61,064 nucleotides of DNA from Bacillota bacterium. GTDB lineage: Bacteria > Macinerneyibacteriota > Macinerneyibacteria > Macinerneyibacteriales > DSCS01. Below, one piece after another: positions 31,368-39,139 of the stretch. The DNA is taken from the NCBI GenBank assembly GCA_011048995.1, contig DSCS01000015.1:1-61064 (forward strand), read 5' to 3'. The notes beneath the pieces were generated by a model, which was not told the DNA's origin, searched no databases, and saw nothing but the letters and a program-made list of their open reading frames with translations. How positions within the stretch are numbered: position 1 is the stretch's first letter; every line of letters starts with the position of its first letter. The position numbers were made by a program, and so were the translations under genes.

Positions 31368-33644
31368 TTACAGATCGCCCAGGTCCACGGGCTCATCTTT
31401 TGTTGTATCGGCCTGATAATCCACAGGTTCTGTTCCTTTATAGAAATACATAGGAACTCCCCCCTCTTCTCCCTCGGGAATTCTCCTTCCCGACCAGGGA
31501 TCAACGCGAAGGGCAACAATACCGGGAGGCATCTCCCAATCCTTTACTTCTGTGTGTTCTTCTAATGCGTTGATGATCTTACAAAAACCTTCCCCATGGG
31601 CCAAGCCGGCAAACTCCTTCATGCCCAGGCTGCCCTTATAATCAAAGCCGATCCAGCTGCCTAAAACATATTCGGGAGTATAGGCCACCAGCCAAAGGTC
31701 TGAAGCATTGTCTGTCGTTCCCGTTTTTCCTGCAACAGTGCCCTTAAGGTTATACGGGGCTTGGCGGAGAAAGGCCGCTGTTCCGCTGTCAAAAGGAGCT
31801 TTCATGATATTATTCATAATGAACGCTGTCTGTTCCGGAAGCACACGACTGAGCTGAGGCTCGTTCTCCTTGATAACACTTCCCCTGGCATCTGTAATAC
31901 GTCGGATAAAGATCGGCTTGACACGCTCCCCCATATTGGCAAAAGTGCAAAAAGTACGGGTCAATTCCAACGGGGATACCTCGGCAATCCCCACGGAAAG
32001 GGCAGGGACCGCGGCAATGGGGCTTTCAATACCCAGACGCTTCATGTACTCCACCGCGGTGGTCGGGCCGATCTCCCGCATCAGCTTCGCACTGACGACA
32101 TTGATAGAGAGGCTGATGGCATTGCGCAGTGTCATGGGGCCTCGGAATTCTTCGCTGTAATTTCTCACTTTCCATTCAGGAGGGTTCTGTTCGGGAAGAT
32201 GCCAGACAAAAGGGGCATCTACAAAGACAGAGGCCATGGTATATTTTTTTGTGTCGATAGCCGCCGTATAAAATAACGGTTTCACTGTCGATCCTATTTG
32301 AAGCCGGGACTGGGTTGCTCTGTTAAACTGGCTTTCACGAAAATCACAACCTCCTATCAGAGCCGTAACATAACCGGTTCGGGGATCCATACCGATGAAA
32401 GCCGCCTGCGGAAAAGGACGCTGCTCCCAAAGAACGCCCATGATCTTTTCGTCATGATTAGCCCAGCGGTATTTGACAAAGATCTCGTCGCCGAGTTTAA
32501 AATAATCTGAAGGCCGGAAATCCCACATCCAGTTTTCCCGGTCGATGGGAATTATTCCCGTATACCCCCGTCCCAGATCCACTTCCATAATAGAGCTTTT
32601 CACCTCTTTGACTCTTCCTTTGAGAATCATGTTAGGATAGAGCTCTTTTTTCATGTCCTGAAACTGTCTCAATTCCATCGCTTTATAGCGGTTTCGCTTT
32701 TCGATCTGTTCCAGGTTCATTGAAACAGCTTTATTGGCCAACTCCTGAAGATGAGGATCCAATGTTGTGTAGACATTAAGCCCTCCGGTCAAGATGACAT
32801 CATCCCCATATTCTTTGACCAGCATCCGACGCACTTCCTCAATATAATAGGGGGCGGATTCATTGATATGGGATTTCCTTGGCTCTATTTCAATGGGCGT
32901 ATCTTTTGCAGCGTCATACTCCTCATCCGTAATGATCTTTTCTTCCCACATGCGGTGAAGAACCAAATTCCTCCTACTCAAAGCCCGCTCCGGATAACCG
33001 TAAGGAGAATACGTCGGGCCTTTGGCCAAAGCCCCCAGAAGAGCGGCTTCCGGAATTGTCAGTTCATCGATTGTCTTATTGAAATAGCTCTGTGCGGCGG
33101 CCCCGGCCCCGTAAGATCCGTTACCCAGGTAGATAATATTCAAATACATGGATAAAATATCCTCTTTTGAAAAGCTGAACTCGATCTTAAAAGCCAAAAC
33201 CATTTCTTTGATCTTACGTGTCAGCGTACGCTCATGGGAAAGGTACATGTTCCGGGCCAGCTGCTGGGTGATAGTGCTCCCCCCCTGAGCGAGATGTCCC
33301 TTAAAGATATTTTGAGAAATTGCCCGGAGAATACCGAAAATATCTATGGCCGAATGCTGATAGAAAGAGGAGTCTTCGATGGAGAGAAATGCCCCTTTAA
33401 CCAGCGGGGGGATCTCTTCGGGAGTGAGGATGACTCGCTTTTCCTTATAGAATTCATGGAATAATTCATCGTTGATATCGTAGAGCTTCGTCCCCACATG
33501 AGGCTCAAAAGCGTAAATAGCCGCTGATGACGGAAGATCAACAGCTAAAACGGCAATGACCCCCAGAATGAGGATCAACGGGAAGACAAATGTCAACATA
33601 AAAAGAAACCACATCTTCTTTTTTGATGTATAGGCATAAATCAT
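31368..33644 (-). CDS. bifunctional penicillin-binding protein 1A
   Basis: 758 residues. One N-terminal membrane anchor (about 10-33) precedes the GT51 transglycosylase domain (EDSSFYQH with the catalytic Glu and GGSTITQQLARN), an OB-like insertion, and the transpeptidase domain with SxxK in GSTVKPLF, SxN in SINVVS and KTGTT. It polymerises and crosslinks peptidoglycan. The OB insertion makes it the PBP1A rather than PBP1B type. It leads an operon reaching the TlpA-like gene and has a near-consensus promoter. Confidence 0.95.
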   Translation of the reverse strand: MIYAYTSKKKMWFLFMLTFVFPLILILGVIAVLAVDLPSSAAIYAFEPHVGTKLYDINDELFHEFYKEKRVILTPEEIPPLVKGAFLSIEDSSFYQHSAIDIFGILRAISQNIFKGHLAQGGSTITQQLARNMYLSHERTLTRKIKEMVLAFKIEFSFSKEDILSMYLNIIYLGNGSYGAGAAAQSYFNKTIDELTIPEAALLGALAKGPTYSPYGYPERALSRRNLVLHRMWEEKIITDEEYDAAKDTPIEIEPRKSHINESAPYYIEEVRRMLVKEYGDDVILTGGLNVYTTLDPHLQELANKAVSMNLEQIEKRNRYKAMELRQFQDMKKELYPNMILKGRVKEVKSSIMEVDLGRGYTGIIPIDRENWMWDFRPSDYFKLGDEIFVKYRWANHDEKIMGVLWEQRPFPQAAFIGMDPRTGYVTALIGGCDFRESQFNRATQSRLQIGSTVKPLFYTAAIDTKKYTMASVFVDAPFVWHLPEQNPPEWKVRNYSEEFRGPMTLRNAISLSINVVSAKLMREIGPTTAVEYMKRLGIESPIAAVPALSVGIAEVSPLELTRTFCTFANMGERVKPIFIRRITDARGSVIKENEPQLSRVLPEQTAFIMNNIMKAPFDSGTAAFLRQAPYNLKGTVAGKTGTTDNASDLWLVAYTPEYVLGSWIGFDYKGSLGMKEFAGLAHGEGFCKIINALEEHTEVKDWEMPPGIVALRVDPWSGRRIPEGEEGGVPMYFYKGTEPVDYQADTTKDEPVDLGDL

Positions 33645-33681
33645 GATAAACGACCCCTTTTTTGTTCAGTTTATGGTCTAC

Positions 33682-33709
33682 ATTATATAACAGCACCTTA
33701 CGCTGTCAA
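33682..33709 (-). promoter_or_regulatory. near-consensus sigma70-type promoter for the PBP1A operon
   Basis: Minus strand TTGACA (33709-33704), 16 bp, TATAAT (33687-33682). Both hexamers match consensus, so basal expression is likely strong. Confidence 0.75.
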
Positions 33710-33761
33710 CTTTTTTAACAGTGCACCCTGTCATTAATCACGTCAGAGTCTTTCCTTATTC

Positions 33762-34415
33762 TTAGGAGAACAACTCTTCTAATTTCTCTTTTAACCCTTT
33801 TTCAGGATATCCCCCAATAATATGAATACTATCATTGATCACTGTTTTCGGGACATTTTCTACTTGATACTTTTTCCCTGTTTCCGGAAATTCAGATACT
33901 TCATAAACCTCTGCGGTTATTTTTTTATTGAGTTTTGCCGCAGCAAAGGCCGTCAGAGCTGCCTGAGGGCAATACGGGCAACGGGGAGTCACAAAGACTT
34001 TGAAATGGACGGGAGAAGAAATCGATTGAAGGTAGTCTTTCATTTCCGGAGTAAAAAAGGACGATTCCCGGCCTGAAAGAGCGCCTAAAGTCTCTAAAAG
34101 AGTTGAAAATTCATATCCCGACGGAACTCCGTAAAAAAGAAGACGCCCCTCTTTCTGCCCGTTGAAAAGAATCGCCGGAAGACAGTCCACTTTGTTTTTT
34201 CGCGCCGCTTCATCTTTCAGTCCCGTATCGTGAACGGTATAGAGAAGACGCTGATCTAACTGATGCAGTTCCTCGAATATCTGCACCAGCGCCTCACAAG
34301 GCGGACACTCTTCTGAATTTTCGTCAATAAACAGATCCACATGGATTTGGCCTTTGACTTTCTCATCAAGTATTTTCTTAATACCCTGCCGGTCTTCCTC
34401 TGTGAATAAAGCCAT
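33762..34415 (-). CDS. two-domain protein disulfide oxidoreductase (PDO/Grx-like)
   Basis: 217 residues built of two thioredoxin folds. The N-terminal one has CPPC at 37-40, the C-terminal one CPYC at 146-149 with its cis-Pro in NVPKTV. This layout matches the PDO family common in thermophiles and some anaerobes, which catalyses disulfide exchange in the cytoplasm; no signal peptide is present. CPPC in the first domain is unusual. ATG 34415 is chosen over the GTG at 34421 from the AAAGGAG spacing. It lies 19 bp after the arsR-like gene and shares its promoter. Confidence 0.85.
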   Translation of the reverse strand: MALFTEEDRQGIKKILDEKVKGQIHVDLFIDENSEECPPCEALVQIFEELHQLDQRLLYTVHDTGLKDEAARKNKVDCLPAILFNGQKEGRLLFYGVPSGYEFSTLLETLGALSGRESSFFTPEMKDYLQSISSPVHFKVFVTPRCPYCPQAALTAFAAAKLNKKITAEVYEVSEFPETGKKYQVENVPKTVINDSIHIIGGYPEKGLKEKLEELFS

Positions 34416-34434
34416 AATCACACTCCTTTTCCAT

Positions 34435-34770
34435 TTAAGGGCAGATGTCTAAATCATCTTTGGCCTTTTGAAGCCGCTCATGAAATTGCTGCCACTCCTT
34501 ATCTTTGTAGACCAGGGGAAGGATCTTCTGGATGACTCCTCTGATTTCTTCTGAAAGAGACGGATTCAGATAATACCCGCTCCACGTTCTGTATCGATGA
34601 CTTTTCAAAAGGCGGCTCTCTTTTAATATTTTGATATGATTAGAGACTGTTGACTGAGACAGACGCAAAGCCCGGACTAATTGACAGGTATAGTACTCAT
34701 CCTGGCTGCATGACGCTAAAATAAAAAGGCGGTTTTTTTCAGAAACCGCCTTAAGGACAGAGACCAGCAT
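34435..34770 (-). CDS. ArsR-family winged-helix regulator
   Basis: 111 residues. A helix-turn-helix with LRLSQSTVSNHIKILKESRLL at about 35-55 is typical ArsR/SmtB. The arsenic site ELCVCDL of classic ArsR aligns with EYYTCQL here, keeping only one Cys (29). Further Cys residues are at 21 and near the C-terminus (110). It may sense a metal(loid) or thiol state. It probably represses its own operon through the palindrome at 34779-34800. AGGAGGG precedes ATG 34770. Confidence 0.88.
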   Translation of the reverse strand: MLVSVLKAVSEKNRLFILASCSQDEYYTCQLVRALRLSQSTVSNHIKILKESRLLKSHRYRTWSGYYLNPSLSEEIRGVIQKILPLVYKDKEWQQFHERLQKAKDDLDICP

Positions 34771-34778
34771 AGCCCTCC

Positions 34779-34800
34779 TATATCGATTCCTGCCGATATA
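34779..34800. promoter_or_regulatory. candidate ArsR operator (7-8-7 inverted repeat)
   Basis: TATATCG (34779-34785) and CGATATA (34794-34800) are perfect inverted arms around an 8-bp spacer. The repeat overlaps the -10 box and transcript start of the arsR-like gene, the usual position for an autorepressor site. Confidence 0.65.
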
Positions 34801-34825
34801 ATACAGGCCTGCAGCTTTTTGTCAA
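34798..34825 (-). promoter_or_regulatory. promoter for the arsR-PDO operon
   Basis: Minus strand TTGACA (34825-34820), 16 bp, TATTAT (34803-34798). The -35 box overlaps the pdxT stop codon. Confidence 0.65.
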
Positions 34826-35388
34826 GAATCGCCATGACTTTGAAGAAAGACCTTCTCATAAAGGCCTGCTCCATCCCTTAACTCCGGATGCCAGGTCGTC
34901 AGCCAAGCCTTTCCGTCCCTTAAAACCACAGGGTCGCCTTCTGACCGGGCTTCAATATGAACGCTTGCTCCCGTTTCTGTGATCCGTGGCGCCCGAATGA
35001 AAATCCCTTCGACAGTTGTTCCGTCATTAAAGGCAATCTTACGAGAATCGCTTTCTCTATGCCGGCCGTAAGCATTCCGCTCAAGCGATACATCGATAAC
35101 ACCGCAGGGATTGATTCTCCCGTCGACTTTTTGCGAAAGGAGAACAGCTCCGGCACATATCCCCCAAAAGGGGTGCCCTTTGTCTCTCCATCGCCGAAAG
35201 GCTTTTTGAAAACCCTCTTCTTCAAAAAAGCGTTTCATCACAGTACTTTCTCCTCCCGGGAAAATGAGTCCTTTTGTTCCTTCCAAATCTTCTCCCTTTA
35301 ATATGCGGCGCACGCTCCACCCTCTTTTAAGAAGAAGGGTTTCATGCTCCCGGCAAGCCCCCTGAAACGCAACAATGCCGATGATCAC
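34822..35388 (-). CDS. pdxT: glutaminase subunit PdxT of pyridoxal 5'-phosphate synthase
   Basis: 188 residues, class I glutamine amidotransferase. FPGGESTV near residue 45, the nucleophile Cys in GICAGA at about 78-83, and the His/Glu pair in TWHPEL near the C-terminus complete the triad. It supplies ammonia to PdxS. It starts with GTG at 35388, overlapping the pdxS stop (GTGA). Confidence 0.95.
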   Translation of the reverse strand: MIIGIVAFQGACREHETLLLKRGWSVRRILKGEDLEGTKGLIFPGGESTVMKRFFEEEGFQKAFRRWRDKGHPFWGICAGAVLLSQKVDGRINPCGVIDVSLERNAYGRHRESDSRKIAFNDGTTVEGIFIRAPRITETGASVHIEARSEGDPVVLRDGKAWLTTWHPELRDGAGLYEKVFLQSHGDS

Positions 35389-36254
35389 GGATTCCCTCTT
35401 GCGCTGATCATTTCTGCGATCGTCCCTATTCCCTTCATAGGGATTCCGAGATTCCGCGAGGCCTTCAACAATTCAGCAGCATCCTGATAGTAGACCACGG
35501 CTTTCACAATGGCTTCAGCTCTTCGGGCCGGCTCTTCTGACTTAAAAATACCTGATCCCACAAATACGCCGTCACATCCCAAAAGCATCATAAGAGCTGC
35601 ATCTGCAGGGGTTGCAATACCGCCGGCTGCAAAATTGACCACCGGAAGGCGTTTTACCTCTGCCGTTTGATCCACAAGTTCTAAAGAAACCCCGTATTCT
35701 CTGGCTTTTTTCAAGCGCTCTCCGGCATCCGCTCCCTGCAAATGCAAGATCTCTGACACCACGGCCCGTGTGTGCCTGACAGCTTCAACGATATTCCCTG
35801 TACCGGCCTCTCCTTTAGTGCGGATCATGGCCGCACCTTCCTGAATACGGCGCAAAGCCTCTCCGAGGTCACGGGCCCCGCAGACAAACGGAACCCGGAA
35901 ATCATTTTTCTGAATATGAAAACAATCGTCGGCCGGAGTCAACACTTCGCTTTCATCAATAAAATCCACTCCTAATTCTTCCAGGATCAATGCTTCTGCA
36001 AAATGGCCTATCCTTACTTTGGCCATGACCGGTATCGTCACGGCTTTCATGATCTCTTCAATCATAAAGGGATCACTCATCCTGGCGACCCCCCCTTCGG
36101 CACGGATCTCTGCAGGAACTCTTTCTAATGCCATAACAGCACAAGCTCCCGCTCCCTCAGCTATACGGGCTTCTTCCGGGTTCGTTACATCCATGATGAC
36201 TCCGCCCTTGAACATTTCTGCAAAATTTCTGTTGATCTCCTCACGTTTTTCCAC
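35385..36254 (-). CDS. pdxS: pyridoxal 5'-phosphate synthase subunit PdxS
   Basis: 289 residues, a (beta/alpha)8 barrel among the most conserved bacterial proteins. Signatures: GGVIMDV, the Schiff-base lysine in [10 protein letters not shown], and [13 protein letters not shown]. It condenses ribose-5-P, glyceraldehyde-3-P and ammonia to PLP. It starts with GTG at 36254 after AAAGGAGG. Divergently transcribed from a MocR regulator. Confidence 0.97.
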   Translation of the reverse strand: MEKREEINRNFAEMFKGGVIMDVTNPEEARIAEGAGACAVMALERVPAEIRAEGGVARMSDPFMIEEIMKAVTIPVMAKVRIGHFAEALILEELGVDFIDESEVLTPADDCFHIQKNDFRVPFVCGARDLGEALRRIQEGAAMIRTKGEAGTGNIVEAVRHTRAVVSEILHLQGADAGERLKKAREYGVSLELVDQTAEVKRLPVVNFAAGGIATPADAALMMLLGCDGVFVGSGIFKSEEPARRAEAIVKAVVYYQDAAELLKASRNLGIPMKGIGTIAEMISARGNP

Positions 36255-36283
36255 AAGGCCTCCTTTTCATTTTCCCCATCCAT

Positions 36284-36289
36284 GCTATA
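36284..36289 (-). promoter_or_regulatory. candidate -10 box of pdxST
   Basis: Minus strand TATAGC (36289-36284) without a good -35 box (best TTAAGT at 18 bp). A weak -35 fits an activator-dependent promoter, and the MocR site is centred about 55 bp upstream of the predicted start. Confidence 0.45.
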
Positions 36290-36291
36290 CT

Positions 36292-36320
36292 TTGAGCATT
36301 AACGAGAACTTAATTGTAAT
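36292..36320 (+). promoter_or_regulatory. promoter for the MocR-type regulator
   Basis: TTGAGC (36292-36297), 17 bp, TGTAAT (36315-36320). The predicted start falls inside the regulator's own palindrome. Confidence 0.5.
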
Positions 36321-36343
36321 AGGACAATAAAGACATTGTCCTA
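36314..36343. promoter_or_regulatory. candidate PdxR/MocR operator with direct and inverted repeats
   Basis: TAGGACAAT (36320-36328) and ATTGTCCTA (36335-36343) form a perfect 9-bp inverted repeat with a 6-bp spacer. TTGTAATA (36314-36321) and TTGTCCTA (36336-36343) form a direct repeat 22 bp apart, two helical turns. Two direct plus one inverted element is a pattern described for MocR-type PdxR sites. Confidence 0.65.
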
Positions 36344-36362
36344 CTTTGTCAAGGGAGGATTT

Positions 36363-37619
36363 TTGTTTTCAAAAGAGATATATGCTATCATGACCCAAAG
36401 GATCTGCGACGGCCTTTATCCCCCGGGGCACCGACTGCCCCCTGTCCGCCAGGTAGCACAAGAGTTCGGCTGCAACAAATTAACAGTTCACAAAGCCTAT
36501 GAACAGCTCAAACGCGACGGCCTTTTATACACCATTGTCGGGCGGGGTAGCTTTGTCTCCAAAGAACTTTTCCTCCCTCAAAAAACCCGAGGCTTTTTTC
36601 AGTCAGCCTATCTCCATCATTCTTTTTTTCCTTATGAGCCTTTTTCAGAGATCCTCCAGGGTCTTTTCCGGCAGAGCAGGGCTTTTTCTCTGCAGCAGCC
36701 TCCTTTGCCGGGCGACCCGGCTCTTATCGATGTTTTAAGCAGGCTGTACCGTCTGCCGTCAGAACGCCTTCTCATCGTCTCGGGAGCTCAACAGGGATTG
36801 GATATTACGCGGACTGTCTTAGATATCCGGGCCCCGTCCCGTATTCTGTTCGAAGACCCCAGCTATCCCGGTGCTGCTGCTCTTTTTATGCCGGGATCCT
36901 TTGTGCCCATGGGAGCATCAGGGCCGGATCCCGGACTTGTCAAAGCCCGGGCCGCTCTTCAGGGAGTCCGCCTTTTTTATACGATCCCTGCCGTACATAA
37001 TCCCACAGGATTTTCCTATTCCCTCGAAATTAAACAAAAGATCTGCCGGCTGGCGTCTGATCTCGATTTTTATCTGATCGAAGATGATTCCCTTTCAGAG
37101 TATTTCCCTTCGGAAAGCCCCCGGTTTCTGGACCTGCTGCCGCAAAGGACTTTTTTTATTAAATCTCTGGCAAAATCAACTGTTTCGGGCATACGGCTGG
37201 GGATGCTGGTTCCCCCGGCTCCTTTTTTCAGTTCGATTATCACAGCTAAATATCTTACTGATATCTCCACATCAGGACTTCTCCAGCATGCAATGAGCCG
37301 CTTTTTTCAGGAAGGCTTTTTTGCTCCTTTTAAAGAGCATATTTTAACGATCCACTCGGCCAGGAAAAACACCCTTTTAAATGAAATCTCTTCTCAAACC
37401 GGACTTGCGGTCAGCGGCGGTGATAAAGGATTTTGGCTTTGGGTCAAACGGATTCGCGAGAGTGCAGATGCTCCGTATCTTTGGACCGAGGGGCGCACAT
37501 TCTCTCCGACTCCCGAATATCGCAGTTATTTCAGATTAGCCTATATGGATATGGATGATCAGGCTTTTGCAGAGGGACTCTCGCTCCTTCAAAGCGATTC
37601 TCAATCGCTTTCACGCTGA
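36363..37619 (+). CDS. pdxR: MocR-type regulator of PLP synthesis (PdxR-like)
   Basis: 418 residues. N-terminal GntR winged helix (GHRLPPVRQVAQEFG, then NKLTVHKAYEQLKRDGLL) joined to a type I aminotransferase-like domain with the PLP lysine in FIKSLAKS at about 265. Such regulators bind PLP and control pdxST. The start is TTG at 36363, preceded by GGGAGG; the longer TTG at 36336 lies in the operator. Its 3' end overlaps the convergent amidohydrolase by 19 bp. The target is inferred from the divergent pdxST. Confidence 0.85.
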   Translation: MFSKEIYAIMTQRICDGLYPPGHRLPPVRQVAQEFGCNKLTVHKAYEQLKRDGLLYTIVGRGSFVSKELFLPQKTRGFFQSAYLHHSFFPYEPFSEILQGLFRQSRAFSLQQPPLPGDPALIDVLSRLYRLPSERLLIVSGAQQGLDITRTVLDIRAPSRILFEDPSYPGAAALFMPGSFVPMGASGPDPGLVKARAALQGVRLFYTIPAVHNPTGFSYSLEIKQKICRLASDLDFYLIEDDSLSEYFPSESPRFLDLLPQRTFFIKSLAKSTVSGIRLGMLVPPAPFFSSIITAKYLTDISTSGLLQHAMSRFFQEGFFAPFKEHILTIHSARKNTLLNEISSQTGLAVSGGDKGFWLWVKRIRESADAPYLWTEGRTFSPTPEYRSYFRLAYMDMDDQAFAEGLSLLQSDSQSLSR

Positions 37620-39049
37620 TAAAGACAATAGCCGAAAACATAAGTCTTTTCGATTTCAGCTTTTCCCAGACTTTCATTGTCGAAAATATTCTCACTTAAA
37701 ATAACAAAATCGGCCCTTCGGCCCAAAGCAATGGAGCCGCTCTTTTTTTCGTCATGTCCGATTTGAGCTCCGTAAAGGGTAAACCCCTTCACCGCCTCTT
37801 CGACAGAAAGGCTTTCTTCCGGGACAGGATGGTTTACCGCAGCCCGTATTCCCCCCAACGGGTCCAACGGGGTGACATGGCAATCAGAGCCGAAGGCAAA
37901 GGGAATGCCTAGATCTTTGGCTGTTTTAATCCTGTTAATACGTTTTGTCCTGTCCGGGCCCAAGCGCTGCTCATAAAGCCCTCCGGGATGTCCCCAATAG
38001 GCATGAAACATAGGCTGAAAATTTATCCAAAGGCCTAAATCGGCAATGGCCCGGTACTCTTCATCCCGCACAACGATCCCGTGCTCGATCCGATGCCGCT
38101 TTTCAGCCTCCCTGCCCAACTGGGCATACCCGCGGACAAGCTGTTCCACCGCCCGGTCTCCTATGGCATGAAAACTCATCTGCAAACCGGCATCATGAGC
38201 CTCATCCATGAAACAAAACAGCTCTTCGTCTGTCAGATAAAGCCGTCCCTTTTCCGCAGGAGCATCAGCATAGGGAGCACAAAGAGCCGCTGTGCGCGAT
38301 CCTAAAGACCCGTCGATAAGGATGCATCCGCCGATACGCGAAAGCCCCCGATCCGTCACCCCCTGCACATCCATAATTTGAGGATAAAGGAGAATATTCA
38401 AAAGGCTTTCTTTTTGATGAGACAGCATCGCGTCAACTCCGGAAAAATCCTTCTCCACCCCTTCCATGGTATGAACCCCGGTCACTCCGGCTCTGAAGGC
38501 TGTCTTTTCCATTTCCTTCAACCCTTTTCTTTTGTCTTCAAAAGGGACTTCTTTCGCCAGGCGGGCGACCATGGCATCATAGGCTTTCCCCCGGATAAAC
38601 GGAGAAGAGCTCTCCATATTGTACTTTTTAGCAAAAGCGGAATTGACCATCATGGAATGGAGATCGATCCGGACAATATAAAACGGGGTATTTTTCGTTA
38701 CCCCATCCAACTCTTCAAGAGACGGAAAGCGGTTTTCCTTGAGGCGGGTCTCATCAAAACGGGATGCAAAGGGCTGTGCTAATGCGGTCTTCTCCACAAA
38801 ATCCTTTATCCGGGACAAGACATCATCCAGAGAAAAGGCCCCTGAAAGATCCGCTCCCAGGGCATAAAGGCCGGCAGAGAGAAAGTGCAGATGAGAATCG
38901 ATAAATCCGGGGACAACTGTTTTCCCTTTAAGGTCTATGGTCTTTTCCGGGAGGCCGGGTTTCACGAAATAACCCTCTTTCACATAAAAAGAGTCTGTAA
39001 AAGAATCTCCTGTAAACACATGACCGTTGACAAAGGCTGTTACCCCCAT
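37601..39049 (-). CDS. amidohydrolase family protein (YtcJ-like)
   Basis: 482 residues. Metal-dependent hydrolase fold: VPGFIDSHLHF at about 47-57 (HxH), a His in FHAIGDRA, and the late GSDCHVTPLDP with the metal-binding Asp. The YtcJ group acts on N-acyl or imide-type substrates; the exact substrate cannot be told. ATG 39049 follows GGAGGCG. It stands alone between two terminated units. Confidence 0.87.
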   Translation of the reverse strand: MGVTAFVNGHVFTGDSFTDSFYVKEGYFVKPGLPEKTIDLKGKTVVPGFIDSHLHFLSAGLYALGADLSGAFSLDDVLSRIKDFVEKTALAQPFASRFDETRLKENRFPSLEELDGVTKNTPFYIVRIDLHSMMVNSAFAKKYNMESSSPFIRGKAYDAMVARLAKEVPFEDKRKGLKEMEKTAFRAGVTGVHTMEGVEKDFSGVDAMLSHQKESLLNILLYPQIMDVQGVTDRGLSRIGGCILIDGSLGSRTAALCAPYADAPAEKGRLYLTDEELFCFMDEAHDAGLQMSFHAIGDRAVEQLVRGYAQLGREAEKRHRIEHGIVVRDEEYRAIADLGLWINFQPMFHAYWGHPGGLYEQRLGPDRTKRINRIKTAKDLGIPFAFGSDCHVTPLDPLGGIRAAVNHPVPEESLSVEEAVKGFTLYGAQIGHDEKKSGSIALGRRADFVILSENIFDNESLGKAEIEKTYVFGYCLYQRESD

Positions 39050-39068
39050 GAGCGCCTCCTTTTTACAC

Positions 39069-39097
39069 AGTGTATCGGGAAATGATCGTCAAATCAA
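39069..39097 (-). promoter_or_regulatory. promoter for the amidohydrolase gene
   Basis: Minus strand TTGATT (39097-39092), 17 bp, TACACT (39074-39069). It begins right where the M4 protease terminator ends. Confidence 0.5.
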
Positions 39098-39129
39098 GAA
39101 AAGAGAAGGGAGCGGTGTTCCGCCCCCTT
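39097..39129 (-). terminator. rho-independent terminator of the M4 protease gene
   Basis: On the minus strand a 10-bp stem (39129-39120 with 39115-39106, one G-U pair) and 4-nt loop, then CTCTTTTCTTG. It lies 11 bp after the protease stop. Confidence 0.7.
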
Positions 39130-39139
39130 GATAGCAAGA

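Noticed and set aside
31761-32276. 171-residue plus-strand frame inside the PBP1A gene
   Set aside because: Antisense to conserved transpeptidase motifs, basic composition of a shadow frame.
33645-33761. A terminator after the PDO-like gene
   Set aside because: No stem followed by a T-run could be found; the gap holds only the PBP1A promoter.
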